From: Verrucomicrobiia bacterium
Lineage (GTDB): Bacteria > Verrucomicrobiota > Verrucomicrobiia > Limisphaerales > JADLHS01
Length of the DNA stretch: 64,000 bases
NCBI GenBank assembly: GCA_026125285.1
Contig: JAHCLO010000007.1
Span: forward strand, 62,001 to 126,000
Direction: 5' to 3'
Below, one piece after another: positions 1-9,800 of the stretch (position 1 is its first letter; the number at the start of each line of letters is the position of its first letter). Both the position numbers and the translations under genes were made by a program. Below the pieces are notes generated by a model that was not told where the DNA came from, did no database searches, and saw only the letters and a program-made list of their open reading frames with translations.

Positions 1-82
1 CGTAGGCTATTACGGGGGCTGGTTCAACAGCGGCTAGCTTCAACGCTCCTTCGTTTCGCTCAATCGGTCATAGTCTTGGAGG

Positions 83-361
83 TTAGCCATTCCTTCTGCG
101 GTTGGCATAAATGCTCCTCCGCTTCTGGTAGTCCGCTAGTGAGTCGAAGACGAGATAGTCTGAAACCATCTCCCAAGCAACTGCAGCTTGTCCACCCTTG
201 AGCCAATCGTTTCGAGAACCACCGACTGGCACTTCGCCGACTAGAAACAACCTGCCGCCCTGCCGCTCCCAACGCGGGTAAGCCAATGAGCGACTGCCGT
301 CTGTCGTCATCCAACTCAGAACAACGACCTTCTTAGTAAAATCTGGGAGTTTGCTTCTCAT
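83..361 (-). CDS. Hypothetical protein, 92 aa
   Basis: A 92-residue reading frame with an ATG start and no recognisable family. The composition is that of a soluble mixed alpha/beta protein, with several Trp residues and segments such as KKVVVLSWMTTD and GGRLFLVGEVPVGG that look like beta strands. There is no signal peptide or membrane segment. The DNA is more AT-rich than its neighbours, which may mean recent acquisition. The next 250 bases on its 5' side (362-613) hold no gene I can support. It is reported because the residue pattern is protein-like; the function is unknown. Confidence 0.5.
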   Translation of the reverse strand: MRSKLPDFTKKVVVLSWMTTDGSRSLAYPRWERQGGRLFLVGEVPVGGSRNDWLKGGQAAVAWEMVSDYLVFDSLADYQKRRSIYANRRRNG

Positions 362-613
362 AATGCTGTGCTCGTAGCGGCCTAGACATTATGGCCTTCG
401 ATGAAAGCGAAAGCAGTTTCTGGTCTCCGGAAACGTGCCTGGCAATCCGCGGTGCGGATGGCGGAGCCACAATTTGTCTGACTCCCGCCCCAAACAAACA
501 ATGATCGAAGATCAACGACCACCGGGGGTTGAGCGCGGATGGCAAGGTTGAGGTTCACGTTGTCCATCATTGCGAATCGAGCATGCGCCCGGGGCAGAGG
601 CGACACCCTGGTT

Positions 614-1342
614 TCAGTCGGTCGCCGCCAACGTCATGTCCCGGGTGTAGTAGAGAATCCGTCCGCAGTTGGTGCAGGTGACGATCTCCTGCTCCTGCTG
701 GCAGGTGACGAGGACCTGCGCCGGCAGTTTCATGTGACAACCGCCGCAGACGCCATGCTGCACGCCCACCACCACGTTCTCACCCTTGCTCTTGACGAGG
801 CGTTCGTAGCGGCTGCGCACGCCGCTGTCCACGGCGGTGGCGAGTTCCTCGCGGTCGCTGCCCAGTTGCGCCAGTTCCCGCCGGAGGCTTTGTTCGCGTT
901 CGCCCAATCGGGACACCTGTTCGTCCGCCAGTTTGCGGGCGTCCGCCGCTTCCCGGGTGAGTCGCACCACTTCCTGCTGCACCTGTTCGGCCTGCTCCAT
1001 CAGTTCGATTTCCTGGTCTTCGATCTTGGTGATGTCGGCCTTGCACATCTCGATTTCGTGGGCGAGCGCGCGGTATTCTTCATTCTTGCGCGTTTGAAGC
1101 TGCTGGTTGGCGTAGCGTTCGATCAATTGCTTCTTTGCCTCTACGTCCAGTTCGAGCCGCTTGCGTTCGGTTTCGATCTGTTTGACGCGCAGTTTGGCGG
1201 CTTCCAGCCGGGCCTGGGCATCGGCGCCCTTGGACTTCAATTCCTGTCGTTCGGGGTCAATATGAGCGAGTTCACCCTCAATCCGGCGGAGGCGGCGGTC
1301 ACGGTCCTGCAGAATCAACAACTTCTCAATGGCATCTAGCAT
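614..1342 (-). CDS. C4-type zinc ribbon coiled-coil protein (DUF164/CT398-like)
   Basis: The 242-residue protein is a long antiparallel coiled coil (about residues 1-190, rich in Glu, Arg, Leu and Gln) followed by a C-terminal zinc ribbon with CxxC pairs at 199/202 (CGGC) and 223/226 (CTNC). This is the arrangement of the DUF164/zf-RING_7 family, including chlamydial CT398 and Helicobacter HP0958, which act as scaffolds for secretion or sigma-54-related partners in those organisms. The role here is not shown by sequence. The N-terminus (MLDAIEKLLILQDRD) is typical of the family. It is divergently arranged with the superoxide dismutase gene across a 280-base gap in which I see no gene. Confidence 0.85.
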   Translation of the reverse strand: MLDAIEKLLILQDRDRRLRRIEGELAHIDPERQELKSKGADAQARLEAAKLRVKQIETERKRLELDVEAKKQLIERYANQQLQTRKNEEYRALAHEIEMCKADITKIEDQEIELMEQAEQVQQEVVRLTREAADARKLADEQVSRLGEREQSLRRELAQLGSDREELATAVDSGVRSRYERLVKSKGENVVVGVQHGVCGGCHMKLPAQVLVTCQQEQEIVTCTNCGRILYYTRDMTLAATD

Positions 1343-1622
1343 CGGTTCTCTTTCGTTCAGGCACGCAGGCTATGCGGCAGTTTGGGGCAAGTCAATGAAG
1401 GCCTCCGGCAATTTGGATGGTCTGGGCGTCGGCGCTGGCGGTTTCTGCTGATTGCTTTGTGGTACAGCGGTCATTTCCGTTCGCAGAAGATCATGCATGA
1501 CAAACATCCCCGGCTTGCGTTGCCGCGCATTGTCCGATAAGGTAACCACGTTGACGCCGATTGCACCCAGAAGCAACCGTCTGAATTTAACAATCAAACA
1601 TCATTAACGGAGCACCAAGACT

Positions 1623-2234
<612 letters not shown>

Positions 2235-2269
2235 GCGGCTGGCTGGCTTGGTTGAGCGGTCCAAGATTG

Positions 2270-2302
2270 CGGCACACTCGTTTGATGCGGGTGTGCCGTT
2301 TT
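2270..2302 (+). terminator. Intrinsic terminator after sodA
   Basis: Stem CGGCACAC (2270-2277) pairs perfectly with GTGTGCCG (2291-2298) around a 13-base loop and is followed by TTTT. It lies 35 bases after the sodA stop codon and overlaps the last codons of the ada-like remnant on the other strand. Confidence 0.8.
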
Positions 2303-2548
2303 AATTCTCCAAGGCTGCCGCCATCCGCACGGCCTCCCAGCCCAATATCGCCCGCTTGCGGTTCTCGCCCCAGCGATAGCCTCCCAGCACGCCGCTTTGG
2401 CGGATGACGCGGTGGCAGTGAATCAGACGGGCGACAACGCCGGTTGCTCCGGGGCGTGGGCGGTGAGAAAGGCGATGGCTTTCTCCACCCGCTGATAGTC
2501 CAAGGCAGCCTGCGTGGTGACGTTGGTGGGCAAGATCGTCGGATTCAT
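2301..2548 (-). pseudogene. ada-like methyltransferase gene with large internal deletion
   Basis: Two pieces of one gene family meet here. From the ATG at 2548 a 41-codon frame reads as the start of an AraC-type helix-turn-helix domain (DYQRVEKAIAFLTAHAPEQP) and hits TGA at 2423-2425. In another frame, overlapping that stop, the sequence reads IHCHRVIRQSGVLGGYRWG then ENRKRAILGWEA, which is the C-terminal active-site region of O6-methylguanine-DNA methyltransferases (the CHR motif following the PCHR acceptor cysteine and the GGYRWG tail). The DNA-binding domain and most of the methyltransferase are missing between them. An intact AraC-plus-MGMT protein is roughly 280 residues. The remnant cannot make a full enzyme. 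Family assignment rests on these motifs. Confidence 0.75.
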
Positions 2549-2620
2549 GCCCACAGGATAATTTCAGTGACCGGATGTGCCCACCCGATTCTTGCGGAGT
2601 TGCGCGGCCAGGGGTTTGGT

Positions 2621-4540
2621 TCAAGTGGACGCCAGTTCTTCGGCCGCCGCCTCCCATGCGGTCGTGGCCACTGGCAGACGTTCGTGAATCTCGATCAGTT
2701 CCCGATTGATCTGCATCGCCCGTCCACCGGCACTGTATGTTTCGGGTTTTTCCAGTTCTGCGGTCAATTCCTGCTCCTTTGCCTCCAGTTCCGCGATTTC
2801 CGCTTCCAGTTCCGTGACGCGCCGTTGGATTTCCTGCCGTTTGCGTGAGCGGGCCTGGCGTTGCTCGGCTTCGAGGCGCTTCTGCTCCTTACGGTCAATG
2901 CCAGGTGAGGGGACATTGCCCGTGTTGCGGGCCGCGATAGAAGTGTTGGAGGAACTGGTCAGACCTGCGCGCGCCGATTGCGCGGTCTTGTCCAGATAGT
3001 ATTGGTAGCCACCGGGGAAATGACGCAGTTGACCGGCCTCCACGCGCACCACGTGATTGGCCAGTGCCCGGATAAAATGCACATCGTGGCTGATGAAGAC
3101 CAGCGTGCCTTCGTACGGCGTCAAGGCTTCGATCAGCGCATCCACACTGGCCAGATCGAGGTGCGTTGTCGGCTCATCCATCAACAGCAGGTTCGGCGGA
3201 TCGAGCAGTAATTTCACCAAAGCCAGCCGACTCTTCTCGCCGCCGCTTAACACGCTCACGGGTTTGAAGACGTCGTCGCCGCGAAATAGAAAACTGCCCA
3301 GCACCGTGCGGACAGATTGCTCGGATACGCGTTGCGGCGTGTCGAGGGCTTCCTGCAACACGGTGTTCCCCATGTTCAGCATCGCCACTCGATGCTGCGC
3401 GTAATAACCGTGCCGGGTGTTGTGCCCCAACCGCCGTTCGCCGGCTTGCGGCGTCAACACGCCCGCCAGCAGTTTCAGCAATGTGGATTTGCCCGCGCCG
3501 TTTGGGCCCACGAGCACAATGCGCTGCCCGCGTTCCGCCACGAAATTGAGGTTTTCATAGATGAGTTTTGGCGTTGGCAGCAGCGCCGCATTTGCAGACG
3601 CAGGCCGCTCGTCTTCATCGGTGCCGTGCGAGGAAGGCGTGGCCGCCACGCGGTAACCGAAGCGCACGTTCTCGAGCAGGATGACCTTCTGTCCGCTCCG
3701 TGCCGGTTGCGGAAAGCGAAACCCCACCGTCGCGTCGGGACCGCCCGGCGCTTCAACCAATTCCTCTTTAAGCCGCTCGATTTGCTTCAGCTTGCTCTGC
3801 GCCTGGGTGGCTTTGGTGTTCTTCGCGCGGAAGCGGTCCACGAACAGTTGCAGGCGGTCAATTTCGCGTTGTTGCGCCTTGGCGGTGGCGAGGAGCGTCG
3901 CCTCGGTAGCGGCGCGCTGCACCAGGTATTCGTCGTAGTTGCCCGTGTAACGCAGGATGCGCGCCTGGCGCAGTTCCGCAACGTGGGTGCAGAGCCGGTT
4001 CAGGAATTCGCGGTCGTGCGAGATGAGCAGAATGGCGCCGCAGTAATTCCGAAGATAGTCCTGAAACCACAGCAGCGTTTCGAGATCGAGATGATTGGTG
4101 GGTTCGTCCAGCAGCAGCAGGTCGGGCGCCTCGGTCAACAACCGCGCCAGATGCGCGCGCATCACCCAACCGCCGGAAAGCTCGCGGGCGGGCCGGGCAA
4201 AATCGGTTTGCTGAAACCCCAGGCTGGCGAGAATCTGCTTGGCCTTCGCGACGAACTGGCCATCGTGTTCCTGTTCGTGCGGCACGGCAATGTCCAACAC
4301 GGATTCCTTGCCCGCCGGTTCGCTTTCCTGCGGTAAATAGCCGATGCGGAGGCCGCGCAGGCGGGTCACCTCGCCTGCGTCTGGTTCTTCGTGGCCGAGA
4401 ATGATCTTGAGCAGCGTGGACTTGCCCGCGCCATTCGGGCCGACCAGGCCGATGCGTTCGCCGGCAAGCAGTGTCAGTGAAACATCGTCGAACAGGACAC
4501 GGTCCCCGAAGGACTTTTGGAGGCCGGCAAGGGTCAGCAT
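2621..4540 (-). CDS. ABC-F family ATPase (Uup/EttA type)
   Basis: A 639-residue soluble protein with two ATP-binding cassettes in tandem and no membrane segment, the hallmark of ABC-F translation factors acting on the ribosome. The first Walker A (GPNGAGKST) is at residues 34-42 with signature LSGGW. The second cassette has another GPNGAGKST near residue 345 and signature LSGGEKS. Both have Walker B followed by DEPTNHLDL or DEPTTHLDL. The linker between the cassettes is charged and helical, and the C-terminal region (about 540-620) is a coiled coil like that of Uup. The exact subtype is uncertain. An insertion of about 20 residues rich in Pro, Ser and Asp (TPSSHGTDEDERP) precedes the second domain. 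Confidence 0.92.
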   Translation of the reverse strand: MLTLAGLQKSFGDRVLFDDVSLTLLAGERIGLVGPNGAGKSTLLKIILGHEEPDAGEVTRLRGLRIGYLPQESEPAGKESVLDIAVPHEQEHDGQFVAKAKQILASLGFQQTDFARPARELSGGWVMRAHLARLLTEAPDLLLLDEPTNHLDLETLLWFQDYLRNYCGAILLISHDREFLNRLCTHVAELRQARILRYTGNYDEYLVQRAATEATLLATAKAQQREIDRLQLFVDRFRAKNTKATQAQSKLKQIERLKEELVEAPGGPDATVGFRFPQPARSGQKVILLENVRFGYRVAATPSSHGTDEDERPASANAALLPTPKLIYENLNFVAERGQRIVLVGPNGAGKSTLLKLLAGVLTPQAGERRLGHNTRHGYYAQHRVAMLNMGNTVLQEALDTPQRVSEQSVRTVLGSFLFRGDDVFKPVSVLSGGEKSRLALVKLLLDPPNLLLMDEPTTHLDLASVDALIEALTPYEGTLVFISHDVHFIRALANHVVRVEAGQLRHFPGGYQYYLDKTAQSARAGLTSSSNTSIAARNTGNVPSPGIDRKEQKRLEAEQRQARSRKRQEIQRRVTELEAEIAELEAKEQELTAELEKPETYSAGGRAMQINRELIEIHERLPVATTAWEAAAEELAST

Positions 4541-4574
4541 GAAATTTGGCGTCGGACCGCGCGGGCGATCCGCG

Positions 4575-5021
4575 TTACTTCATCGGCGAATAATCCGTGG
4601 CGCTGAGATAGACTGACTCCACCTTGTCCACGAGTTTGCCATTGGCTTCGGATTCGTCGCGCGCTTTCTTCCACTCGGGATCGTTGACAAAGGCGGCCCA
4701 CGACTTCTTGGCTTCCGCGCGGCTCTTGTGAGCCACGATATAGACCATCGTGTTCTCCGCGCCCTTGTCCTTGTCTTCCGGAATCCAGAAGCCAACGAGT
4801 TCCATGCCGTGCTTCTTGAACAGTTTGCAGGTGTGATCGCGGAAACGGGCGTTCATGGCCTCGAATTTGCCGGGGGCGGCGTAGTAGGTGCGCAACTCAA
4901 AGCAACGCGAATCCTTTGCGACCGACGGACTGGTTTGCGCGGTTACTTGAGGGACGGTCAGAATGGTGAGGGTAAACAAGCCCACCGACAGGATAACAGA
5001 CAGAGTTTTCATGGTTTGCAT
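4575..5021 (-). CDS. Secreted NIPSNAP-family protein
   Basis: From ATG at 5021 (or 5012) the protein has an N-terminal signal peptide ([18 protein letters not shown], cleavage near TAQ) followed by a NIPSNAP dimeric alpha-beta-barrel domain starting [21 protein letters not shown] and containing HGMELVGFW and [12 protein letters not shown]. The frame is open for another 105 codons upstream, but those lack protein-like character and the signal peptide fixes the start. NIPSNAP proteins are common in Verrucomicrobia and Planctomycetes; their biochemical role is unknown. A second, Tat-exported member lies at 51324-52124. Confidence 0.85.
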   Translation of the reverse strand: MQTMKTLSVILSVGLFTLTILTVPQVTAQTSPSVAKDSRCFELRTYYAAPGKFEAMNARFRDHTCKLFKKHGMELVGFWIPEDKDKGAENTMVYIVAHKSRAEAKKSWAAFVNDPEWKKARDESEANGKLVDKVESVYLSATDYSPMK

Positions 5022-5334
5022 GGGATTTTGGTTTGTGGCTAACGCCGATTCAGACACGCCAGGAAACCTGAGCCACACACGCCGTGACTGATAGGATCCG
5101 CTCGACGGTGGGATCCTGCCTTCGTTCGCGGATCGTGGAATCGAGTTTCCTGTGATGTCATCTGGCCGTAGATGAAACACCAATCCGATTGGCAAGTCCA
5201 AGAATTTGATGGACGGCGGCGCGGCCTCTCTGGATTTGTGCCTTCGGATTTGTCCTCCGCGCTTGTGTTTTGCCTTCGATGCAGGTATCAGCAACGCGTG
5301 ACATCCAAAAACCAGACCAAGCCTGCATTGCATC

Positions 5335-6228
5335 ATGCCGAATCCCTGGACCGGAAAAGGTAATCCTTACACGCGCAAGGAAGTCGTTGACCGCCTGCGG
5401 GCCACGCTCAAACAAGGCAATGCCATCATCGCCGCGGGCGCGGGCACGGGCATCAGTGCCAAGTTTATCGAGCAGGGCGGTGCGGACTTGATCATCATCT
5501 ACAACTCCGGCCGCTTCCGCATGATGGGCCACGGTTCGACCTGTGGTTTGATGGCTTACGGCGATGCCAATGCGATCGCGATGGAGATTGGCGAATACGA
5601 AGTGCTCCCCGTCGTGGAGGAAGTGCCGGTGATCTGCGGCGTTCATGCCACCGACCCGCGTCGTCGCATGTGGCACTGGCTCGGCCAGGTGAAGGCGATG
5701 GGATTCAGCGGTGTGAACAATTTCCCCACGCACACGATTGTGGACGGCCATTTCCGCGGTGTGCTCGAAGAAACCGGCATGAGCGTCCAGAAGGAGTTCG
5801 AGATGGTGGCGCTCGCGCGCCGGATGGATTTGTTCAGCGTCGTTTACGTCGCCACGCCGGACGAAGCCGTTCAAATGGCGAAAGCTGGCGCGGACGCCAT
5901 CATCGCTCATGTTGGCACCACGGTCGGGGGTTCGATCGGAGTGAAGAAGGCGGTGGTGACGTGGGACTTCACCATCAAGCGCACGCAGGAGATCATCAAC
6001 GCCGCGCGGCGGGTGCGGAAGGACATCTTTTTTCTCTGTCACGGCGGGCCCATCAACACACCGGCGGACGCGGATCGCGTGCTGCAAAACACGGATGCCG
6101 TTGGCTTCGTTGGCGCAAGTTCCCTGGAACGCATGGGTGTGGAAGCGTCCCTGACGAATCTGACACGCGAGTTCAAGAATTTGAAAGCACCGGCGGCCAA
6201 GTCGTTTGGCAAGGCGAGAAAAGGATAA
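5335..6228 (+). CDS. Phosphoenolpyruvate hydrolase-family TIM-barrel protein
   Basis: The 297-residue protein matches the TIM-barrel family annotated as phosphoenolpyruvate hydrolase (PF09370), which also forms the C-terminal half of plant Tm-1 resistance proteins. Visible features are the N-terminal [19 protein letters not shown], the [15 protein letters not shown] loop and the late CHGGPI segment. There is no signal peptide. Its bacterial partner, a Tm-1-like UPF0261 protein, is on the same strand at 12408, with a cupin and a giant dehydrogenase-like protein between. Catalysis by this family is poorly established; a role in small-molecule metabolism with the Tm-1-like protein is inferred from the gene pairing. 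Confidence 0.85.
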   Translation: MPNPWTGKGNPYTRKEVVDRLRATLKQGNAIIAAGAGTGISAKFIEQGGADLIIIYNSGRFRMMGHGSTCGLMAYGDANAIAMEIGEYEVLPVVEEVPVICGVHATDPRRRMWHWLGQVKAMGFSGVNNFPTHTIVDGHFRGVLEETGMSVQKEFEMVALARRMDLFSVVYVATPDEAVQMAKAGADAIIAHVGTTVGGSIGVKKAVVTWDFTIKRTQEIINAARRVRKDIFFLCHGGPINTPADADRVLQNTDAVGFVGASSLERMGVEASLTNLTREFKNLKAPAAKSFGKARKG

Positions 6229-6362
6229 CCACAAAACCATGTCTGCTCTCACTCCGATGCCGAACATTCCGTTGCGTTCATCGAGCTACGCGGAACATGG
6301 CAGAGGAATGATCGGCAAAGGAATGAGGGCAAACATAAATCAGCCAACAGATTTCCGCTGCT

Positions 6363-6794
6363 ATGATTCTTGACCAACGCCGTTTTGTAACTGCCGCCGA
6401 GAAGGTGGATTTTGTTTCTCCGTGGACGCTGGAGGAATGGCTTTGCCGTTCGGATGTCGTTCCCAACCAGGAACTGCTGATGGTGCGCGCCAACATGGAA
6501 GCCGGGCGGTCCCATCCCTTTCACACGCATCCGACACGCGAAGAGATCATCTACATTCTGTCGGGTCGCGCGGAGCAATGGATCGGCGAGCAGCATCGCA
6601 TTCTGGGACCGGGCGAAATCGTGTTGATTCCGAAAGGCGAGGTGCATGGCACCTACAATCCTTTTCGCGAGCGCCTCGTGTTCCTCGCGATTCTCGCACC
6701 TGCCAATGCGCCCGAGCCCGGCATCGTTGATGTCTCCACTGAACAGCCTTGGGCTTCGCTGCGTCAGAAGCATGGGTTACCCGACTGCAAATGA
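6363..6794 (+). CDS. Cupin domain protein
   Basis: A 143-residue single-domain cupin. Cupin motif 1 is recognisable as HPFHTHPTREEIIYILSGRAE, carrying the metal-binding His residues and Glu. Motif 2 is the later segment GEVHGTYNP with its His. These predict a small beta barrel binding one divalent metal, but not the substrate. It lies 134 bases after the PEP-hydrolase-like gene on the same strand and just upstream of the giant ThuA/PVC gene, so it may belong to the same pathway. It could be an isomerase, dioxygenase or sensor. Confidence 0.85.
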   Translation: MILDQRRFVTAAEKVDFVSPWTLEEWLCRSDVVPNQELLMVRANMEAGRSHPFHTHPTREEIIYILSGRAEQWIGEQHRILGPGEIVLIPKGEVHGTYNPFRERLVFLAILAPANAPEPGIVDVSTEQPWASLRQKHGLPDCK

Positions 6795-6816
6795 ACTGGC
6801 TTGAACCTGAATTGTT

Positions 6817-9800
6817 ATGATGAACGCCCGCCCCCACCCCGGCCCGCTCCCCCGAGGAGAGGGAGAATCACTCACCTCCTCCTTGCATGACAGCGCGTTT
6901 GATCGCTTGAGCGTTACTGGCTTCGATCAACCAATCCGCAGCCGAATGCAAATGCGCCGCGAGAAGACTAGCGCCGCGCGATTGCTCCCCCCTCTCCCTG
7001 GGGGAGAGGGCCGGGGTGAGGGCGAGCGTAAACAAACATTTCTCCGAACTCGATTGCTTAGGCCCATCACTTTTCTCCCGATTCTCCTGTTGGCCTTCTT
7101 GGGCAGCACAATTCTTTCGCAAGCCGCCGAGCCTTTGCGCGTTTTCATCCGTAGCGGCCCCAAAACCCACGGCCCCGGTCAACACGATCATCCGCGTTTC
7201 CTTCGGGAGTGGACCCAGATGCTCAATGAGCGCGGCCTGAAAGCCGAAGGCGGAAACGAGTTTCCCGAAGCCGCGCAACTGGAAAAGACCGATGTGCTGA
7301 TTATTCATGCGCCCGACGGCATGAAGATTGTCGGTGAAGATCGGGAGGCGTTTGAGGCCTTCCTCCAGCGCGGCGGTGGGGTGGTGGTAATTCACGCCGG
7401 GGTGGTGGGAGGCGATCAACACGCCTGGATCAAGAAGATCATCGGCGGCGCCTGGCGGTGGCCCTCGCCGGAACTGGCCCGTGAACGTGCCACCAAGTAT
7501 CTGGAGGGCGAAGTCGGTTTGTGCTGGCTGGATACCGAGCACCCCATCAGCCGCGGCCTGTCAAACTTCGATTGGAAGGACGAAATCTATTACGACCTGG
7601 ATCTCGCGCCGGACATCGGGGTGCTCGCGTCAAGCTTTCACAACGTTCATATTATCGCGCCGCAGTTGTGGACCTACGAAAAAACCCTGGAAGGCGGCCA
7701 GACGCCGTATCGCGCCTTCGTGAGTTTGGCGGGTCACGAATATGAAAGCTTCAACACGCCGCAGTATCGCACCGTGTTGTTGCGTGGCATTGCCTGGGCC
7801 GGCAAACGCGCCAACGCGGATGAATTCTGCCAGCCGGAGGAACTTGCTTCCCTGCGCTATCCGCCTGGCGGTCCGCGTGCCGCCACGGAGGCAATGAAGA
7901 CCTTCAACCTGCATCCGGAATTCAAGGTGTCGCTCGCCGCGGACGAAAACGTTGCGGAAAAAATCATGTCGCTGGACTGGGATCCGCGGGGCCGCTTGTG
8001 GGTCGTTGAAACGCCCGAGTATCCCGGAGGTCGCGACATTCATCGGAACGACAACCGCATCGCGCCGTGGCGCGAGCGCGAGCCGGATAGATTTGCCGCC
8101 GGGCGGAAAGAGCCGCGCGAGCCGCGGGACCGTGTTTCGATGCTCGAGGACACCAACGGCGATGGGGTCATGGACAAGAAGACCGTGTTTGCCGATGGCT
8201 TGGAATTGCCGACCTCGCTCGTATTCTACAAGGACGGCGTGATCGTCACGCAGGCGCCGGATATTCTCTGGTTGCGCGACACGGACGGCGATGGCAAGGC
8301 GGACAAACGCGAAGTGCTGTTCACCGGTTGGGGCACGTACGACACGCACGCCGTCATCAACAATCTTTGCTGGGGACCGGATGGCTGGGTGTATGGCACA
8401 GTGGGTTACAGTGCCGGCGAGCCGCGCTCGGTAGATGGATCAAAGCGTTTTGGGCGCATCACGGCCGGTTTGTTCCGCTTTCGCCCGGACGGCTCCGCGC
8501 TCGAACAGGTCGCCGCCGGTTCGTGCAACACCTGGGGCTGCGACGTGGCGCCGGATGGAGAATTGTTCTTCAGTACCGCCACCTGCGGTGAACCCATTCT
8601 GCAACTTGTGTTGCCGGAAAAAGTCATCAGCCGCGCCGGCGTTCCCGGTGTGCGCGCCGTCAAACCCATCATTGAGGAAAACAAGGTCTTCCCCGCCCGG
8701 CAGGAAACGCGTCAACCGTACCTGCAGATTGACTGGGTGGGCGCGTGGACCGCGGCTTCCGGCGGCACCATTTACAATGGCGGCGCGTGGCCCGCAAAGT
8801 GGCAGGGGCCGGCGTGGTCCTTCTTCCTCCATGAGCCGACGGTGTGGTTGATGCATCACGAGTTCCTCGAACCGGACGGAGTTTACTATCAGGGCCGTCG
8901 GGAGGCGGGACGGCAGCAAACCCATTTCCTGGCCAGCACGGATTACTGGTTCAAACCCATCCACAGTCGCGTCGGGCCGGATGGCGCGTTGTATCTCGTG
9001 GATTTCTACAATCAGATCGCCGTTCACAATGACACTCGTGGTCCGCCGCATGGTGCGCGCAATGCCGCGACGCGGCCTGACCGCGATCATCATTTCACAC
9101 GGCTGTATCGCATCCAGCACAAGGAAGCGCAGACTTTGCCGGCGTTTGAGTTGAATCCCAAAGCTCCCGCGCGTCTGGTCGAAATGCTCGACCATCCCAA
9201 CGGCTGGGTGCGCGGCACGGCGAACCGGCTTTTGAGCGAAGGCGCGGGCCGTTCCGCACCCGACGCGCTGGAGCGGAAATTCCGCGAAGCCCGCACGTCT
9301 TATGGTCGGATGCACGCGCTGTGGGTGCTCCACAATCTGGAATGGCTCGATCCCGATATGTTGCTGGCCGCCGCCCAACACCGCGACGCCGTCATTCGCA
9401 AGACCGCCATGCGTATCGCGGCGGAGATGGATAACACGGGCAACGAACCGCCGCCGGAACTCGTGCGCGCCTTGCTTGCCGACCCGGATCAACGCGTGCG
9501 CCTCTGGGCGCTCGTTGCGGGGACGACCGTACCGCCCACGAGTGATCTGGCTGAGGCGATCGTCGAAGCCTGGCCTTCGTTCCAGAATCCTCATCTCGAA
9601 ACGGCGGCGCTGGCGATCACGGCCAAAGACCCGTTGTTGTTCCTTCATGCTGCATTTGCCGCCAACGAACCGAATGCCGTCTCGGGCATGATTTCGCAAC
9701 TCGCGCGGCAGATTGCGCAACAGAACAATCCGGAGTCCGCCCGTGCCCTGGTGGTGGCGCTTGCCAGCAAGCCCGCCGCCACCGACGCGCTGAAGACCAC

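Noticed and set aside
362..613. Two overlapping minus-strand frames upstream of the zinc-ribbon gene
   Set aside because: They overlap in different frames, have mixed composition and resemble no family; at best a decayed fragment.
539..1339. Long plus-strand frame (266 codons) opposite the zinc-ribbon gene
   Set aside because: It mirrors the coiled-coil gene at 614-1342, is rich in Leu/Phe/His as expected from antisense coiled-coil codons, and matches no family.
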